A stretch of DNA of 64,000 nucleotides, taken from positions 9,130,159 to 9,194,158 of the forward strand of contig OX155972.1 in NCBI GenBank assembly GCA_944548615.1. The letters are read 5' to 3'. The stretch is from Micropterix aruncella. Lineage: Eukaryota; Arthropoda; Insecta; Lepidoptera; Micropterigidae. Positions 1 through 10,870 of the stretch are shown in pieces; the stretch's first letter is position 1; each line of letters starts with the position of its first letter. A program made the position numbers and the translations under genes. The notes beneath the pieces were generated by a model. The model searched no databases, had not been told where the DNA came from, and saw only the letters and a program-made list of their open reading frames with translations.

Positions 1-326
1 AGTCCACCGTCAAACTCTGCCACATGCACTCTGCCACGTCGCCGTAAGATCCGCAACAACCCCTGCTCTATAGGAAACAGTACTGCTCCAGACTCCCCCG
101 ACTGTTAGTCAGAGTGCACAGTCGATTGGCTTACGCCGCACGGTGCGCAGACTGTCCAGTCGCGCCAGAAGTTTGATTCCTAGGGGAAACTAGCCCTAAG
201 GCCAGAGTCCTGCCCGGGCTCCCACTTCATGCGTGGAGCCGTCGGGTGGGTGTTGACCCGTGAGTGTGACCAACCCTGAACAGAATGGGTCTTCGTGGCC
301 AACTCAGCAAGGGCCCATTAGCTCCC
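1..326 (-). repeat. SINE-like 670-bp family, internally deleted copy
   Basis: This is the reverse complement of the element seen in full at 9926-10595, 20987-21658 and 54547-55210. Its conserved outer end (GGGAGCTAATGGGCCC, read on the minus strand) lies at 311-326. Matching sequence runs to the left edge, but the middle of the element is missing between about 50 and 10, so this copy is deleted internally and cut by the window. It lies in the intron upstream of the first visible exon of gene 1. The family assignment is direct from sequence identity; the SINE class is inferred. Confidence 0.8.
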
Positions 327-330
327 AAAA

Positions 331-590
331 GCTGCTGTACCCAGGGTTGGCTTTTGACGAGGTGACTCATCAACAGCGCTGAAATTTAATTTTGTATACG
401 CATTTAATTATGACAGCCCGTTCTAAGTTTCACTGCGACCGGGCTGCTGCACCCAGGGTTAGCTTTCAACGGGGTACTCCTCCACTGTCAACAGCACAAA
501 CACGAAATTCTGTATAGCATTCAATTATGATAGCCCGTTCTAAGTTCCACTATGACATGGCTGCTGCACCCGGGGTTGGCTCGGGGCAGA
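331..590. repeat. Tandem repeat, about 115-bp unit, 2.2 copies
   Basis: Two diverged units (331-442 and 443-559) and the start of a third (from 560) each begin GCTGCTG(T/C)ACCC(A/G)GGGTT and share an internal segment around TATGA(C/T)AGCCCGTTCTAAGTT. The array ends about 65 bases before the splice acceptor of the exon at 654. No coding potential is evident. Confidence 0.7.
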
Positions 591-653
591 GCATTTTAAT
601 AAAAGCTTGTTTTTAAACATGTGTTTTTACTATTAACTTATTATTAATTACAG

Positions 654-773
654 CCAGCACTAAGGGTGCCCCCGCAGATGCAGCAGGATATTCCATCTCT
701 ATGCTTAGACACTCCTGAATCCCCACCTCCACATGACAGAAAAGCAGAGAAAAATATCCAGCCAATCATTACC
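654..773 (+). CDS. Gene 1 exon A (internal), proline-rich protein
   Basis: The acceptor is TTAATTACAG and the donor is ACC|GTAAGT, so the exon is 120 nt (40 codons, phase 0 at both ends). It encodes a proline-rich, charged stretch (RVPPQMQQDIPS, then ESPPPHDRKAEKN). The frame is fixed because it is open and joins in phase with exon B at 4705. This is the first exon I can support; it has no start codon context, so upstream exons must lie outside the window. The protein is not recognised. Low-complexity proline-rich sequence of this kind is typical of nuclear RNA-processing regulators, but that is inference. Confidence 0.7.
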
Positions 774-1362
774 GTAAGTACATTTTTATTAATACTTCTC
801 TGCCAAAATGTTAAGAGATCGCCTAATTGACTATAAAACTTAAAAATGGGAAAACTGTTTCCATCTTAAATTATATTAGGTTATAGCAACGTTACCTTAA
901 AACTATTTACTATTTTGGATAAAAAATATTTTGAATTATTGCATTTTTATCATATAATAAATACAAACGGAGCTGCCATGGAATTCACCGAACGGAGTCA
1001 GGCCCATGATAATACCATTGAATATATAGTATATTAGATTGCTCAATGCAGTACCATAATTTAGCAGCTAGGCTTAAGAAACGGAAAGCTTAGAGAACAC
1101 CCGTTGTACAAAATCCGCTTCAGATTGCTTGCTGAATGACTGACCGGGTTGCACATAATTTACCCTTCGCCCATTGCGAAGTTGGCGTGAGGTGCCTTCT
1201 GATATAAATTAGTGGACTGTATTCATTTACTCACACCTACGTTTCCATATACCATCCTGATGATAACCTTCCTGAACAATGCAACACCTCACGGCGAATC
1301 GACAATTCCTTCACTTCAGGTGTGGAACGAATGAGGGTAAATTACGAATCCGTACACTAAAT
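774..1362. other. Intron A-B, first part
   Basis: AT-rich intron. A 60-bp stretch at about 958-1017 matches the 3' end of the nuclease-domain LINE family found at 6928, reverse orientation (GGAGCTGCCATGGAATTCAC). No ORF or RNA gene is evident otherwise. Confidence 0.6.
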
Positions 1363-2049
1363 TTAACCCCTCCAATGTCTAACGACCCGCTCGGGATGTT
1401 AACCTACCTACCGCAAAATGTCTAATGTCCTGCGCGGGACGCAGCATTCACCGTTACGCGAATTCCATTTAAAAATCGGAATGCGCTTCTGACTGCGCCA
1501 GAATATAGCCAAAACCCTCTAGCTATTAAAATTTTCGATTGCCGCCCGCAACGTCTAAATGTCGATTTATTACGTCTCTTGCAAAATGAGTGAATGACCT
1601 CGCGCTTGTCAGTGTGTGTCAATGCTAAAATTGTGATTTGGAAGTATTTCAGTGTGATTGCAGAAACGTGAGTAATTTGCATTCTAAAAGAGTTTATGAA
1701 TAAGCATTAGTGATAGGAGATAGCCCATTTGCTTTTTTTCTCGTATTTTTAAGCAAAATGCTTCGGCCAAAACATATCTATTCGTCGCAAATAAAATGTC
1801 CGATTTTTTTTCGTAATTTTTATGAAACGACCGAAATATTGCGAAATATGACATAATATTGGTTTAATTCGCTGATAAAATAGTTATTAATTTCATTTAC
1901 ATCGTAAATAATCTCAGAATTAGCCGTATTTTGATCATTACAAGTTGTTTCGTAATATGACCCGCGCACAGAAATTGGTTTTGGTAATTAGTATGGGAGA
2001 ATTGCCATATTTTGAGTGTGATTTTCTATAGTTTTTCTCTAGGGGTTAA
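1363..2049. mobile_element. Diverged TTAA-flanked piggyBac-like non-autonomous element
   Basis: The segment starts TTAACCCCTCCAATG and ends CTAGGGGTTAA, the CCC/GGG termini and TTAA target typical of piggyBac-type transposons. Its interior from about 1800 to 2035 is recognisably homologous to the interior of the 1.4-kb elements at 12175 and 16671 (shared 'aaatattgcgaaatatgac' and 'tcatttacatc' segments). No transposase is encoded. The ends are inferred from the TTAA motifs alone, so they are less secure than for the younger copies. Confidence 0.5.
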
Positions 2050-2645
2050 AGTCTTAATTACTGTATTTTCTTTGTGCTCTTTGTAACATTAATTTAAGCC
2101 TCTTAATTACTAACAAATTTTGATCAATTATAGTGGCACTACAAATATGTTTTACGACCCGGCGCCGTGTCTCGCCAGGCGCCTCGACTGTCAGAATAGA
2201 CTAACTCCTCTTATAATCGCATTTATCGCAGCGTCTCGACGCTCTTATCCTACTCGTCTGGGATTGGTTAAAAATCTCTGCTTAAAATTGGTTGACAATC
2301 TCTTAGCCCTATAACATCCCTTCCTGTTGACAAAGACGCCCATTTCCGAGTACATCGGCGCTTGTCGGTCCTAGACCTAAATTCCATTGTTTATTAAAAT
2401 AGGTTTAGATAGATATACAGCGTGACTTTTTAATTAGTGACACCCTTGAGATGGGTGAAATGGGTCGAATAATATAATAAAATTACTTTTAAAATTACAT
2501 TTTATTCCAAATGATTTGAGAATCAATCAGCTGTTGTGTTTGACCTTTCTTATATGGATCGAGGTCATTGAATTCGGCAGCATTGAATGGCGTTCAATAA
2601 GACAATAGTCTGGAAGCAAGGCCACAGATGGCGAATAACTATTTT
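2050..2645. other. Intronic sequence, mostly unassigned
   Basis: A short motif at about 2419-2450 (TACAGCGTGACTTTTTAATT) resembles the terminal repeat of the element at 47215-49316, but no partner end was found. The 64-codon ORF at 2120-2314 shows no family features. Confidence 0.4.
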
Positions 2646-3010
2646 TGCGCAGTGGTGGTATAAGGGTGTTAATGGCAAAGCATATTTAGCGTAACTCTCA
2701 GAGTGCTCTCATGTTTTAATGTGGCTAAGCGCGACGCTAGAGAATTAACCAGTCCATTTAATGGAATTAAAATAAAACACACTCACCGCTTACATTGTAG
2801 GAGTAAACCTGAAAGTTTTCGAAATCAGTTTAAAGCCTTAACGTCCAAGGCAATGTTTTTGAGTCCAAATTGTAAATTGGTTCCTTATCGAAGGAATTGC
2901 TTAGAAACTATTTTAAGTTAATGCTTATATTTTTCAAAAAGTTTAAAAAACTAAAATTCTTCAGATATGGTCATTCCCAGGTATCATGTAACCTTAAGAT
3001 CTCTTTATTT
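2646..3010. repeat. Dispersed repeat R (copy 1), holding an empty TTAA site
   Basis: This stretch is closely similar to 11480-12110: shared 'gtggctaagcgcgacgctag', 'cactcaccgcttacattg' and 'cttcagatatggtc'. At 2830-2833 it carries an intact TTAA where the second copy has a 227-bp insertion (11705-11931). The type of repeat R is unknown. Confidence 0.75.
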
Positions 3011-3372
3011 CCGTGTCTTTGAAAGCATGAATAACCTTATCGGAATAACCATGCTGCTACCGACACTCTCTCTTGCGTATTTAGTATCTAAACATCCTCT
3101 GAAAAGTATTTAAAAAAACATATATTTTAAATCTACCAAATGATGAGTGAAGTATGTAAATCGCCCACCCGTAGTGATCGATTCCAAATTGGTTAATATT
3201 ATCTTGTATTCAATATAACGGCATTCATGGTATAACATTAGGGCACCTCACTTTATATGGTACTCTAAACACGGCTATGCAGTAATATCCTATCTCGAAA
3301 TAGAATAATAATATAATAAACGACTTTTTAAATAATAGCTCTTAATATCTATATATTAAACATATTTTTTCC

Positions 3373-3610
3373 TATAACCGCTATATTTAGAAAACGGATA
3401 GGTGTAAAAATTTGGCTGAGGTGTCTAAAAAAAGTTCTCGGTATGTAGATGTGTCATCAAAAGAGAAAAATAAAAGAGTCATCAAAAGAGAGAAAAAAAA
3501 ACCGTGTTTTGCCTATAACTGAGAGAACGGCTAGGTGTACAAATTTGGTTGAGGTGTCTAAAAAAAGCTCTGTCTTTAGAAATGTCATCAAAACATATTA
3601 AAAAAAAAAG
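3373..3610. repeat. Degenerate tandem duplication
   Basis: Two units beginning CCTATAAC (3373 and 3511) each contain 'aatttgg(c/t)tgaggtgtct', a run of A, and 'gtcatcaaaa'. A G-rich tract follows at about 3653-3718. Confidence 0.6.
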
Positions 3611-4387
3611 AAAATTAAAAAATGATAGTGCCATCTGCTGGATTTCCGCGTGCGGGGGAGGGGGGGGGGGCAAAGGGTGAGCAGGTGAAGGGTGTAGGTA
3701 GTTAGGGGGTGAGGGGGAATTCATTAATTTCACCGACATCTAGCATATAGTTGCTAAAGTAAGATGAATTGGCGCAAACCTTGTTTTAATTTCTGTCACT
3801 CATATCATATATGCGTCGCTCTTCGATTGTTGCAGTCCGTTTTTTACAAGACGTTGGTGACATTCCTGATCATAGATCAAATAAGCAAGGCACCGCAACG
3901 TAGTCAAATTAATCAAAAGAAATATTAGTTTTACATAAATAAGAAGTATGTTTCCGTTTATTTCGGAAATATTACTGTCAACAAACTGACCGTCGATCTC
4001 GACAGGGTTCAGCTAGTTTTATTATTATTTACATAAAGATGTCAGTTTTTAATTTGGTATACAGGTTTCAATTCATAATAATTACGCACTTTGAAGTTCA
4101 GCTAGACTATTAGATGATATTCTATCTCTCCGTATTATTTCTGTGATGTAATCAGCCTATACAAAAAATGCAATATTTGCAATACTAATAATTGAATGTT
4201 ATTATCAGTACAATCAGTCCTTTATAAAAAACCATTCTTAAATTGAAATAAATTGATATTAATTTCGCCATCAATGCTATTAGCGGCACATACTTTTCGC
4301 TGAGGCGTAAGGGTTGCCAAAATGTACTGTGGAGTTGAGCAATCTAATACAATATATAATCAATGATAATACTATTATTACTGTTCT

Positions 4388-4625
4388 AGAGAGTGAGCAG
4401 TGGACTCCGGACTAACATCCAGCTGTGGTAGGTTTAGGACAGCTCTCTTGTTACATGTGAGCATACACCTTACCACCCATTCACTCCGCCTTCAAAATCA
4501 TATACAGGTCATTTAAGATTCGGAAATTGTGGTTATAGATTTTTTTTCTAGGAAGGAGTTGATTATTTTCCTTGAAAAACCAAGATCTTTAAAGGGAAAC
4601 AGAGATTATGGGTCCGATGAATTCG
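4388..4625 (-). repeat. LINE 3' fragment, nuclease-domain family
   Basis: This matches the 3' end of the copy at 6928-7616 in the same (reverse) orientation: 'gtgagcagtgga', 'ggtaggtttaggacagct', 'accttaccacccattcactc'. Only the last coding part and the 3' UTR remain. Confidence 0.7.
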
Positions 4626-4704
4626 ACTCGGGACACCGAATTTTAGTCGGTGATTTTATTGAGTGAGTCTCACCTTGGATTTTCTATCTGCTTATTTTTT
4701 TCAG

Positions 4705-4812
4705 ATCGATAGTACAACAGTGAAGACATCAATATCGGATATAGACCATAGATTACACTCAGAGCCTCCGCCTCTAGATATGGATCATAGACTACAACCA
4801 ATTGTGACTCAG
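4705..4812 (+). CDS. Gene 1 exon B, two Asp-x-Asp-His-Arg motifs
   Basis: Acceptor TTTTTTTCAG, donor ACTCAG|GTATTT; 108 nt, 36 codons, phase 0 to 0. It encodes two copies of the motif that marks this protein: DIDHRLHSEPPPL and DMDHRLQPIVTQ. It joins exon A and exon C without a frame change. The motifs are acidic and basic followed by proline, spaced about 15 residues apart. No catalytic domain is seen. The function is unknown. Confidence 0.8.
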
Positions 4813-4957
4813 GTATTTTTATCTATAAAAAAATATTTATAAATCAAACCCCATTTTATATTTTTTTAATTATTGATTTCGCTTATTACTAATCAGTATT
4901 ACAGAAAACCAGTGCATTGTATAGTAAAAAAAAAATAACAATATCGGTTAATAAGTA

Positions 4958-5220
4958 CCTACAGTAAAACCCGCTTATATCGAACCTGCATATTATAACG
5001 AATTCCCGCTTATATTGAACATTTCTTGCGGTCTTGAATTTTCCTATGCTGATAGTGCTAATTTTCCCGCATATATCGAACCTGCTTATATCAAATTCCC
5101 CCTTATTTAGAACCAATTTTTCGCTCCCTTGGTCCAAATTTTACCCAGATCTTGGAAAAATGCCACAACGTTCAGATTTTTTAAAAATGTGTTGGATAAA
5201 TACAAGGGAGAAGGAATGAT
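4958..5220. mobile_element. pogo/Tigger-like terminal repeat remnant
   Basis: The sequence at 4961 (CAGTAAAACCCGCTTATATC) and repeated 'cgcttatatcgaacctgc' motifs resemble pogo/Tigger inverted-repeat ends, which begin CAGT next to a TA. No second end or transposase was found nearby, so this is a fragment. Confidence 0.45.
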
Positions 5221-5398
5221 TACAGGACATTTTACATTTATAAATGATAAACATGTTTTTATTGAATGTTTAAGTAAAAAAAATAAGCCTGACTAGATGT
5301 TCAAAATGATATGAGTCGCAAGCAAGAAATATATCTCATATTAATTATTAAAAAATATGCTACTTTAGCTGTCATAGTCACTTGACACAATTATTATC

Positions 5399-5455
5399 GG
5401 GTGTGGGGGGGTTGGGGGTTGGGGAAGTGGAGGGAAAGGGGGGGGGGGGTTGAAA
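5399..5455 (+). other. G-rich tract with quadruplex potential
   Basis: Runs of 7, 5, 4, 3 and 12 or more Gs on the + strand are separated by short loops, inside intron B-C. Confidence 0.6.
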
Positions 5456-5726
5456 GCTTTGGTGCGCATGGAGGGAGGAGGGTCTGCTTGCAGGGAAAGT
5501 CTGGGGGTGACTTTGAGTCTTGATTTTTTTTTAAATGATGCCGTAATGAAAAAACAAATGACAGATATATGAAACAAACGATTTCTCGATCCAAAGAGTT
5601 TCCTTTTTAAATGTACTTATTTTTGATAAATTGTGTCTGTAAGTGCAATTCCGGAGACTTTCAGTGTGATTAATATATGAACTGTAAAATAGCAATTGGT
5701 GATCACATTATCTTCTTCCTTTGCAG

Positions 5727-5796
5727 GTGACAGATATTGATCATCGGGGGTTGTTACCACCCCCTCCAATACCGCCATCTCTTTTCCCATTATCAG
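5727..5796 (+). CDS. Gene 1 exon C, DIDHR motif and proline run
   Basis: Acceptor CCTTTGCAG, donor TTATCAG|GTAAGT; 70 nt, phase 0 start and phase 1 end. It encodes VTDIDHRGLL followed by a proline run (PPPPIPPSLFPLS). The exon joins the phase-1 acceptor of exon D, giving Gly-Asp-Met-Asp-His-Arg across the junction. It has the same design as its neighbours: one acidic-DHR motif followed by proline-rich linker. Confidence 0.8.
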
Positions 5797-6292
5797 GTAA
5801 GTGATCTTTTCATTCTTTCTTTCTCATATTATTCTATTTTTTTTCGCAATTTACAGAATTGATTGTTGATCTGGTGACACTTAATCGTTGGGGCGCCGAA
5901 AAGGCCGATCGATCTTTTGCAGTGGTTAACAAATCCGCACGTAGCCATGTCGGCTGACCTCCATATATATTGTATAAATATATAATATACATGACTAACT
6001 AGATTAATTACTTGGTAACAAGAGAGAAGTCATAAAACAACTATATTTTCAGTATTTATACACTGTGAGTTTTTAGGTATCCTAGGTGAATCAGTATGAG
6101 CGAATAAGCAACTTTTCGATAAAAAAATGTGGGAAAAACAATAAAAGGAACTTTTTTTTTGAAAGATTTTTTTTGTTGTTCAAAATTTATTGTTGAGAAT
6201 TAGTTTCTAAAGCGTAGTTTCACCCCTTTCAAGTGGCAAGAAAAAAGTATACTTACTAAGATTGAGCATGATGCAGTCATTAAATTTCTAAT
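5797..6292. other. Intron C-D, first part
   Basis: AT-rich intron. A segment at 6058-6130 (CACTGTGAGTTTTT, then GTGAATCAGTATGAG) resembles one terminal repeat of the element at 47215-49316. Nothing else is recognisable. Confidence 0.5.
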
Positions 6293-6540
6293 TTAACCCA
6301 GTAGCTCCGTAACATCCCTTGCGGGACCAACGGCGGACTCCCCCAATTTCCAGGTTATAATTTTTTATATGTCAAATTTCAATGCAATCATTTTGCAGTA
6401 TTTTTTTTTATGATCCGTATAGTGGTTTTCAAGTTATGGTCGTTTGTATCAAGGTCGGTCGACTCGCGCCGATTTTACGCGCGAAAATGTCGCGCGCAAA
6501 AGTGATAGCTGAATTTTTACTTCGCGAGAGGAAGGGTTAA
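6293..6540. mobile_element. piggyBac-like MITE, 248 bp
   Basis: It runs from TTAACCCAGTAGC to GAGGAAGGGTTAA. The left part resembles one terminus of the 1.4-kb elements (TCCGTAACATCC) and the right part the other ('ttgactcgcgtcgatttt'-like and GCGCGCAAAAGTGATAG). It therefore looks like an internally deleted, reverse-oriented derivative of that family. No ORF. Confidence 0.7.
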
Positions 6541-6927
6541 GAGGAAAATGCGCCATCGCAGATCAGACAACGCATGTTAAATGGGTTCGGTAATTCATGC
6601 CCTTCTGATTTCATCGTGAAGTTTTAGTCAAAACAGTTAAAACATGGCCGTGATGGCCTTGAAAATGATCTCCGTAGTGGGCGAATCGTTTCGGCCATTA
6701 CCAATGAAAATGTGGCCAAAGAAAAGAATTTACTTGAAGATTGATAATTTAAGCAGTGGGAGATCAGAAGAGATGTTGGTAGTAGTAAGGAGTAAACAAA
6801 ATAATTCACAAATATTTCAGCATGTCATGAATCATGGGACAAAGAGCCTAATTTTTATTTTTATAAACGCAAGCTATTTTGCTGGAATTATCCATTAATT
6901 TAAATTTTGACATTAATATATATAAAT

Positions 6928-7616
6928 AAATACAAACGGAGCTGCCATGGAATTCACCGACCGGAGTCGGGCCCATCATAATACTATTTTTTTTTTACAC
7001 TTCGGGGGGTGAGCAGTGGATTCTGGACTTACGAACCGGCTGTGGTAGGTTTAGGACAGCTGTCTTGCCACATGTGAGCGTTCACCTTACCACCCATTCA
7101 CTCCCCCTTCGAAGCCATAGAATTTGAGATGCGCAAATCGCAATTTTAGATAATTTTTCTAAGAAAGGGTTGATTATTTTTCTGGAAAGGCCAAGATCAT
7201 TAAAGAGGTAAAATAGAGATTTAGCTGGCAGGCCACGAGCGCCAACTTCCACCGCGTGAAGGTGAACAGTGAAGCCGTTCCGGGTTACGGCATTTGCAAG
7301 ATCATGGTATTTATTTAATTTGTACTCGTGGTCTTTTGGGATATTTGATTCCCATGGAACAGTTAATTTTACAATAAGAGCCACCTTCCGAGATAGAGAG
7401 TAAAGAGTTATATCTGGACGGAGGGCTGTGCATCCCAGACTTTCAGGGAATTTATACTGCTTAGAGACCGAATCAACCTCCAGAATCCAATCTGTAGCTT
7501 TCTCGATTATTGAGAAAGGTTTTGTAGTTAAATGTTTTTTGCCTTTAGAGCCATCCCGCACAAACTGTATTGGGGGTTTGGAGGATACTGTCAAACCCTT
7601 AGTATCACTATGTTAA
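6928..7616 (-). pseudogene. LINE-type retroelement 3' end with nuclease-like C-terminal domain
   Basis: The minus-strand ORF at 7594-7082 (170 residues) has the pattern RPDITLYSLSRK ... LIVKLTVPWE ... VEVGARGLPAKSL ... LWLRRGSEWV. This resembles the C-terminal domain that follows the reverse transcriptase in a group of invertebrate non-LTR-type retroelements; its RPD and (E/K)-L-T-V-P-W-E positions recall a PD-(D/E)xK nuclease. Here the position usually occupied by Glu is Lys, so activity is unlikely. The 3' UTR runs left to 6928 and ends in an (AAATA)n-like tail. Related fragments lie at 4388, 18655, 19780 and 26640. The family assignment is from remembered patterns, unverified. Confidence 0.6.
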
Positions 7617-8125
7617 ACCACGAAAAACTTGAAAAATCATGTAACTTTAAAAGGCAAAGTAAAAATCTGGCTTCTAGATATTGGGCGTTCAAGAACTGAA
7701 GATCTTATTACTACTGTAGGGTGAATATTAAAAAATATGTATTTGTAAAACTGCAATATTACATATTATTTTCCCATACACTGTGCAATATTACATATTT
7801 TTCTTCTATCTTAAATTTTACTTTAATTTGTGTAAAAACACATTTGTTAGATTTATAAATCTTTGAAAATTAATCAAATTCGTCAGTTTGCGAGTTAACA
7901 AACATACAGTTCGTATAACACAGCACAGCCAGAGACAGACCTAGGCCTAGTTGGTTGTGCGATTTGGCCTCGTATCGGATATGCTATCATATGTATATAT
8001 ATATATGCATAGAGATATGTTTTTCGCTATATTAATGTTTGGTTTTAATAATTCTTCATGTACAACCGTATGCATGTCCTTGTATTTTTTTTCTTGTACG
8101 TTATAAATAAATAAATAAATAATAA
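7617..8125 (+). mobile_element. 5'-truncated jockey/CR1-like LINE 3' end
   Basis: It matches the last coding part and 3' UTR of the LINE at 13588-18640 ('ctggcttctagatattgggcg', then 'actgtagggtgaatatt') and ends in (TAAA)n at about 8105-8125. Around 7706-7716 it preserves the uninterrupted sequence (CTTATTACTACTG) where the longer copy carries a TTAA element (16671-18102). Confidence 0.8.
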
Positions 8126-8439
8126 ATAGTATGCAATGATCTGTTCTTATGACTGGCACATACTACACGTTACTTGGCACATTACTATGAAAATTATGGT
8201 TATGGGCATTGTTCTCTGTATTTATTGATCAGCAATTTTCATTACTATATTATTCTCTAATAATTGATGTTTCTCATAGCGATTATAAGTTACTTAAATT
8301 AATTTATATAGTCACAACTATCATGATAGTTAATTTTTCATAATTTATTACTTTACTGAGAATGTTAGATGCAATGACGCATCCAAGTGTAGGAATGCCT
8401 ACCTACTACTGTAGAATGAAATTGTATTGTAATAGAATG

Positions 8440-8945
8440 TTAACCCTTCGAGTAGCGGCATGATTTCACGGCAGACCGCGGCAATTTATTGGAATTTCTT
8501 GCAATATCGCCGCGCTCGACAAAAAGTACTATAACTATGGAACTACTGTAGCAATCATAAAAACAATAACTGTGCAATAATTGCATTAACATTTTGTATA
8601 TAGAATATGGAAACCTCATTTTGTAAAACAATTAGATAATTATGAATAAATATGAGAAAGTCGAAAAAGTGAAAAAAACTCGGAATTTCTAACTTGTACT
8701 TGTCTTATGGAAATATACGGAACCCTATTTAGAAATTGTAAATACTATCGTGATCTGTATTAGATTCTCTATCAAATGTAATATTTCATTTTGCTTATTT
8801 AAATACAAAAATATTTATATATTCATAAAAACCAATTAAAATTTTTGATGATTTCTCTCGAAAAAAGAATGATGATGTTTGACAATGGAATTTTACCAGA
8901 AATATCCGCGAAATGACGCGCGAAATTATTCTAGCGGCCGTCTAT
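8440..8945. mobile_element. TTAA element-related sequence (left end)
   Basis: It starts TTAACCCTTCGAGTAGCGG and contains the core shared by the TTAA family, including 'aacaattagataattatgaa' at about 8629. The right end is not clear, so the limit at 8945 is approximate. Confidence 0.45.
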
Positions 8946-9284
8946 GTATCTACCGTAATAATGAGATATTTGGTATGGATTTTAGGATGCGTTTGAATTA
9001 AAAAGAATATTACTGTGCGCTTCGGGAGCAAGCCGCCAATATTGGTCGTAGTCAACGGTGTTCTGATCTGCAACCAAATTTGGTCGTTACGTAGGCGAAG
9101 GGGATATGTTATTTAGTTAGTTAGATAAGTCCGCCATTGTACCATAAATGTTTAATTATGCGATGAAGAGATTTTGCATTTCATTTCAATGTTATTGATG
9201 CGGCCTGCTAGACAAAGTGAGGTCTTGTTTCTAGAAAATAAATAAAGTGGCAGTGGTTTTAATTGTCTGTTTCCTAATTCGAAG

Positions 9285-9377
9285 GTGATATGGACCATCG
9301 GAGTTTACCACCTACGTCTGGTCCACCCCCATCTGTCAATCAAAATACGCATCATTCACATAGAAACCAAAATCAAG
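9285..9377 (+). CDS. Gene 1 exon D, DMDHR motif
   Basis: Acceptor AATTCGAAG, donor AATCAAG|GTGGGT; 93 nt, phase 1 to phase 1. It encodes (G)DMDHRSLPPTSGPPPSVNQ and a His/Asn/Gln-rich tail. It is symmetric (1-1), as expected of an exon that can be duplicated without breaking the frame. Intron D-E is only 74 nt, against introns of 0.9-11 kb elsewhere in this gene. Confidence 0.85.
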
Positions 9378-9451
9378 GTGGGTTGTTTAAATAGTTTCTT
9401 CGAGGATGGGTTAGATAAGAAATATTGAAATATATATTTTTATATTTTCAG

Positions 9452-9540
9452 ATATTGATCATAGAAATTTGATATCACTGACAGCGCCATCCCACAATCA
9501 GCCTCCACAATCAGCAACGCCCACTCAAACCATCGATCAG
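9452..9540 (+). CDS. Gene 1 exon E, DIDHR motif
   Basis: Acceptor TATTTTCAG, donor GATCAG|GTAAGT; 89 nt, phase 1 start, phase 0 end. It encodes DIDHRNLISLTAPSHNQPPQ and ends TQTIDQ. The junction with exon D completes the Asp codon (G|AT), just as the D junction completes Gly (G|GT). The next exon is 11.2 kb away at 20745. Confidence 0.85.
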
Positions 9541-9597
9541 GTAAGTCATCTATAGATGTAATATTCCTGTCCACATTACTCACATTATCCATTTTAT

Positions 9598-10870
9598 TTT
9601 TTATGTAGTTTAGCAAACTCTTCTACATTGTGAAGAAACCATGTCATTCGCTGAAGAAGCTCCAAAATTTTCTCCCGGAGAAAAGTAAGGAGACAATCTG
9701 TCAATCTTTGCTTTTTCCACTCCTTCATTATGGTGACGCCGCCTTCCTCGATCTGACAGAAGAGCTGGCCACCAAGGTGGAAAGGCCACAGAACGTCTGT
9801 ATCCGCTTTATTCTTGGCCTCAGAAAATATGACCGTATCACGGAATATCGAAGCAGACTGCAGTGGGTTACCACCAAGGAGTAGAGACAGGTTGGAATTC
9901 TCTGTCTCTTATATGTCTCTGTCTCGGGAGTTAATGGGCCCTTGCTGAGATGGTTACGAAGACCCATTCTGTTCAGGGTTGGTCACACTCACGGGTCAAC
10001 ACCTATCCGACGGCCTCCACGCATGAAGTGCAAGCCTGGGTAGGACTCTGGCCTTATGGTTAGTTTCCCCTGGGAATCAACCTTCTGGCGCTCCTGGACG
10101 GTCTGCGCACCGTGCAGCGTAAGCCAATCGACTGTGCACTCTGACTAACAGTCGGGGGAATCTGGAAGCAGTACTGTTTCCTATAGAGCGGGGGTGGTTG
10201 CGGACCTTACGGCGACTGCTCTTGAAACGACCATCGGCTATCCGATCCTGGGTGAACAGCCGGGCAAAGGACGCTGTGGTCCGCGATAGATTCAGTATAC
10301 ACCGTTTCACCACTTCGTAAGGGAGAGGACCGCGTAAACGACCTCGAACTCGTAACCAATCGTGAGACTGGAGTAATCTGGTCACAATTGGGAGTAAGGG
10401 CGTAAGTGTAGGCCCGCCGGGTAACACTCCTGGCTATCTCGCGGTTAAGGCGTTGGCCTCTTACGGGTTTGTGGCGGAGCTAGACGGTGGACTGTTTTGT
10501 CCAAGTCTTCTGCGCTCACTCCAGGGAGATAGAACGACTAATCGTTAAAACTTCCCGAGGTGACGCGCTCGCCCGCTGTAGTCGACAACCCTAGTTGTCT
10601 CTTATATAGAATCCTCGGCGGATGGCATGCCGCTTTATCTTGCTGATAGGTTCACCGGGCTATCGGTGTAAGGCCGTCCCCTGAGATCAGAGTGCAATAA
10701 CCTGTTATCCATCCCTGGCCATAGCAGTGACATTTTCATACTCTTCCGTGGAAGCTGCACGACTCTGGAATGCTTTACCGATTTATGTTAAAATAGCCCC
10801 CAGCATCTCGTTCAAGGTGCATATATCCTCAAGGAGCATATATCCCTAAAATCCAGAAATTAACCAACCC
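9598..10870 (+). pseudogene. LINE ORF2 C-terminal remnant, split by a SINE-like element
   Basis: The part at 9600-9884 encodes a diverged copy of the C-terminal reverse-transcriptase region seen at 56282-57060 (HYGDAAFLDL ... YDRITEYRSRLQW matches DYADVAYLDL ... YDHVSEYRTQLK). The match resumes after the insertion at 9926-10595 and reaches AARLWNALP near 10757. Stops and frameshifts are present. The 3' UTR continues to about 11130 ('gccgcaaggcaataagatcgcc'). Confidence 0.75.
9926..10595. mobile_element. SINE-like 670-bp family, full copy
   Basis: It starts GGGAGTTAATGGGCCC and ends CGACAACCCTAGT. The same 6 bases, TGTCTC, lie on both sides (9920-9925 and 10596-10601). It interrupts a LINE. 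A minus-strand ORF (10427-10077, 116 codons) is open here and in the copy at 20987. Sequence near 10440 (GCGGTTAAGGCGTTGGCC) resembles the A box of a class II tRNA. I do not recognise a named family. Confidence 0.8.

Noticed and set aside
2419..2456. Possible complete inverted-repeat element starting TACAGCGTGAC
   Set aside because: No matching second end was found within several kilobases, so only a fragment could be noted.
10440..10595. A functional tRNA gene inside the SINE-like element
   Set aside because: The A-box-like GCGGTTAAGGCGTTGGCC has no B box at tRNA distance and no cloverleaf can be drawn; treated only as similarity.
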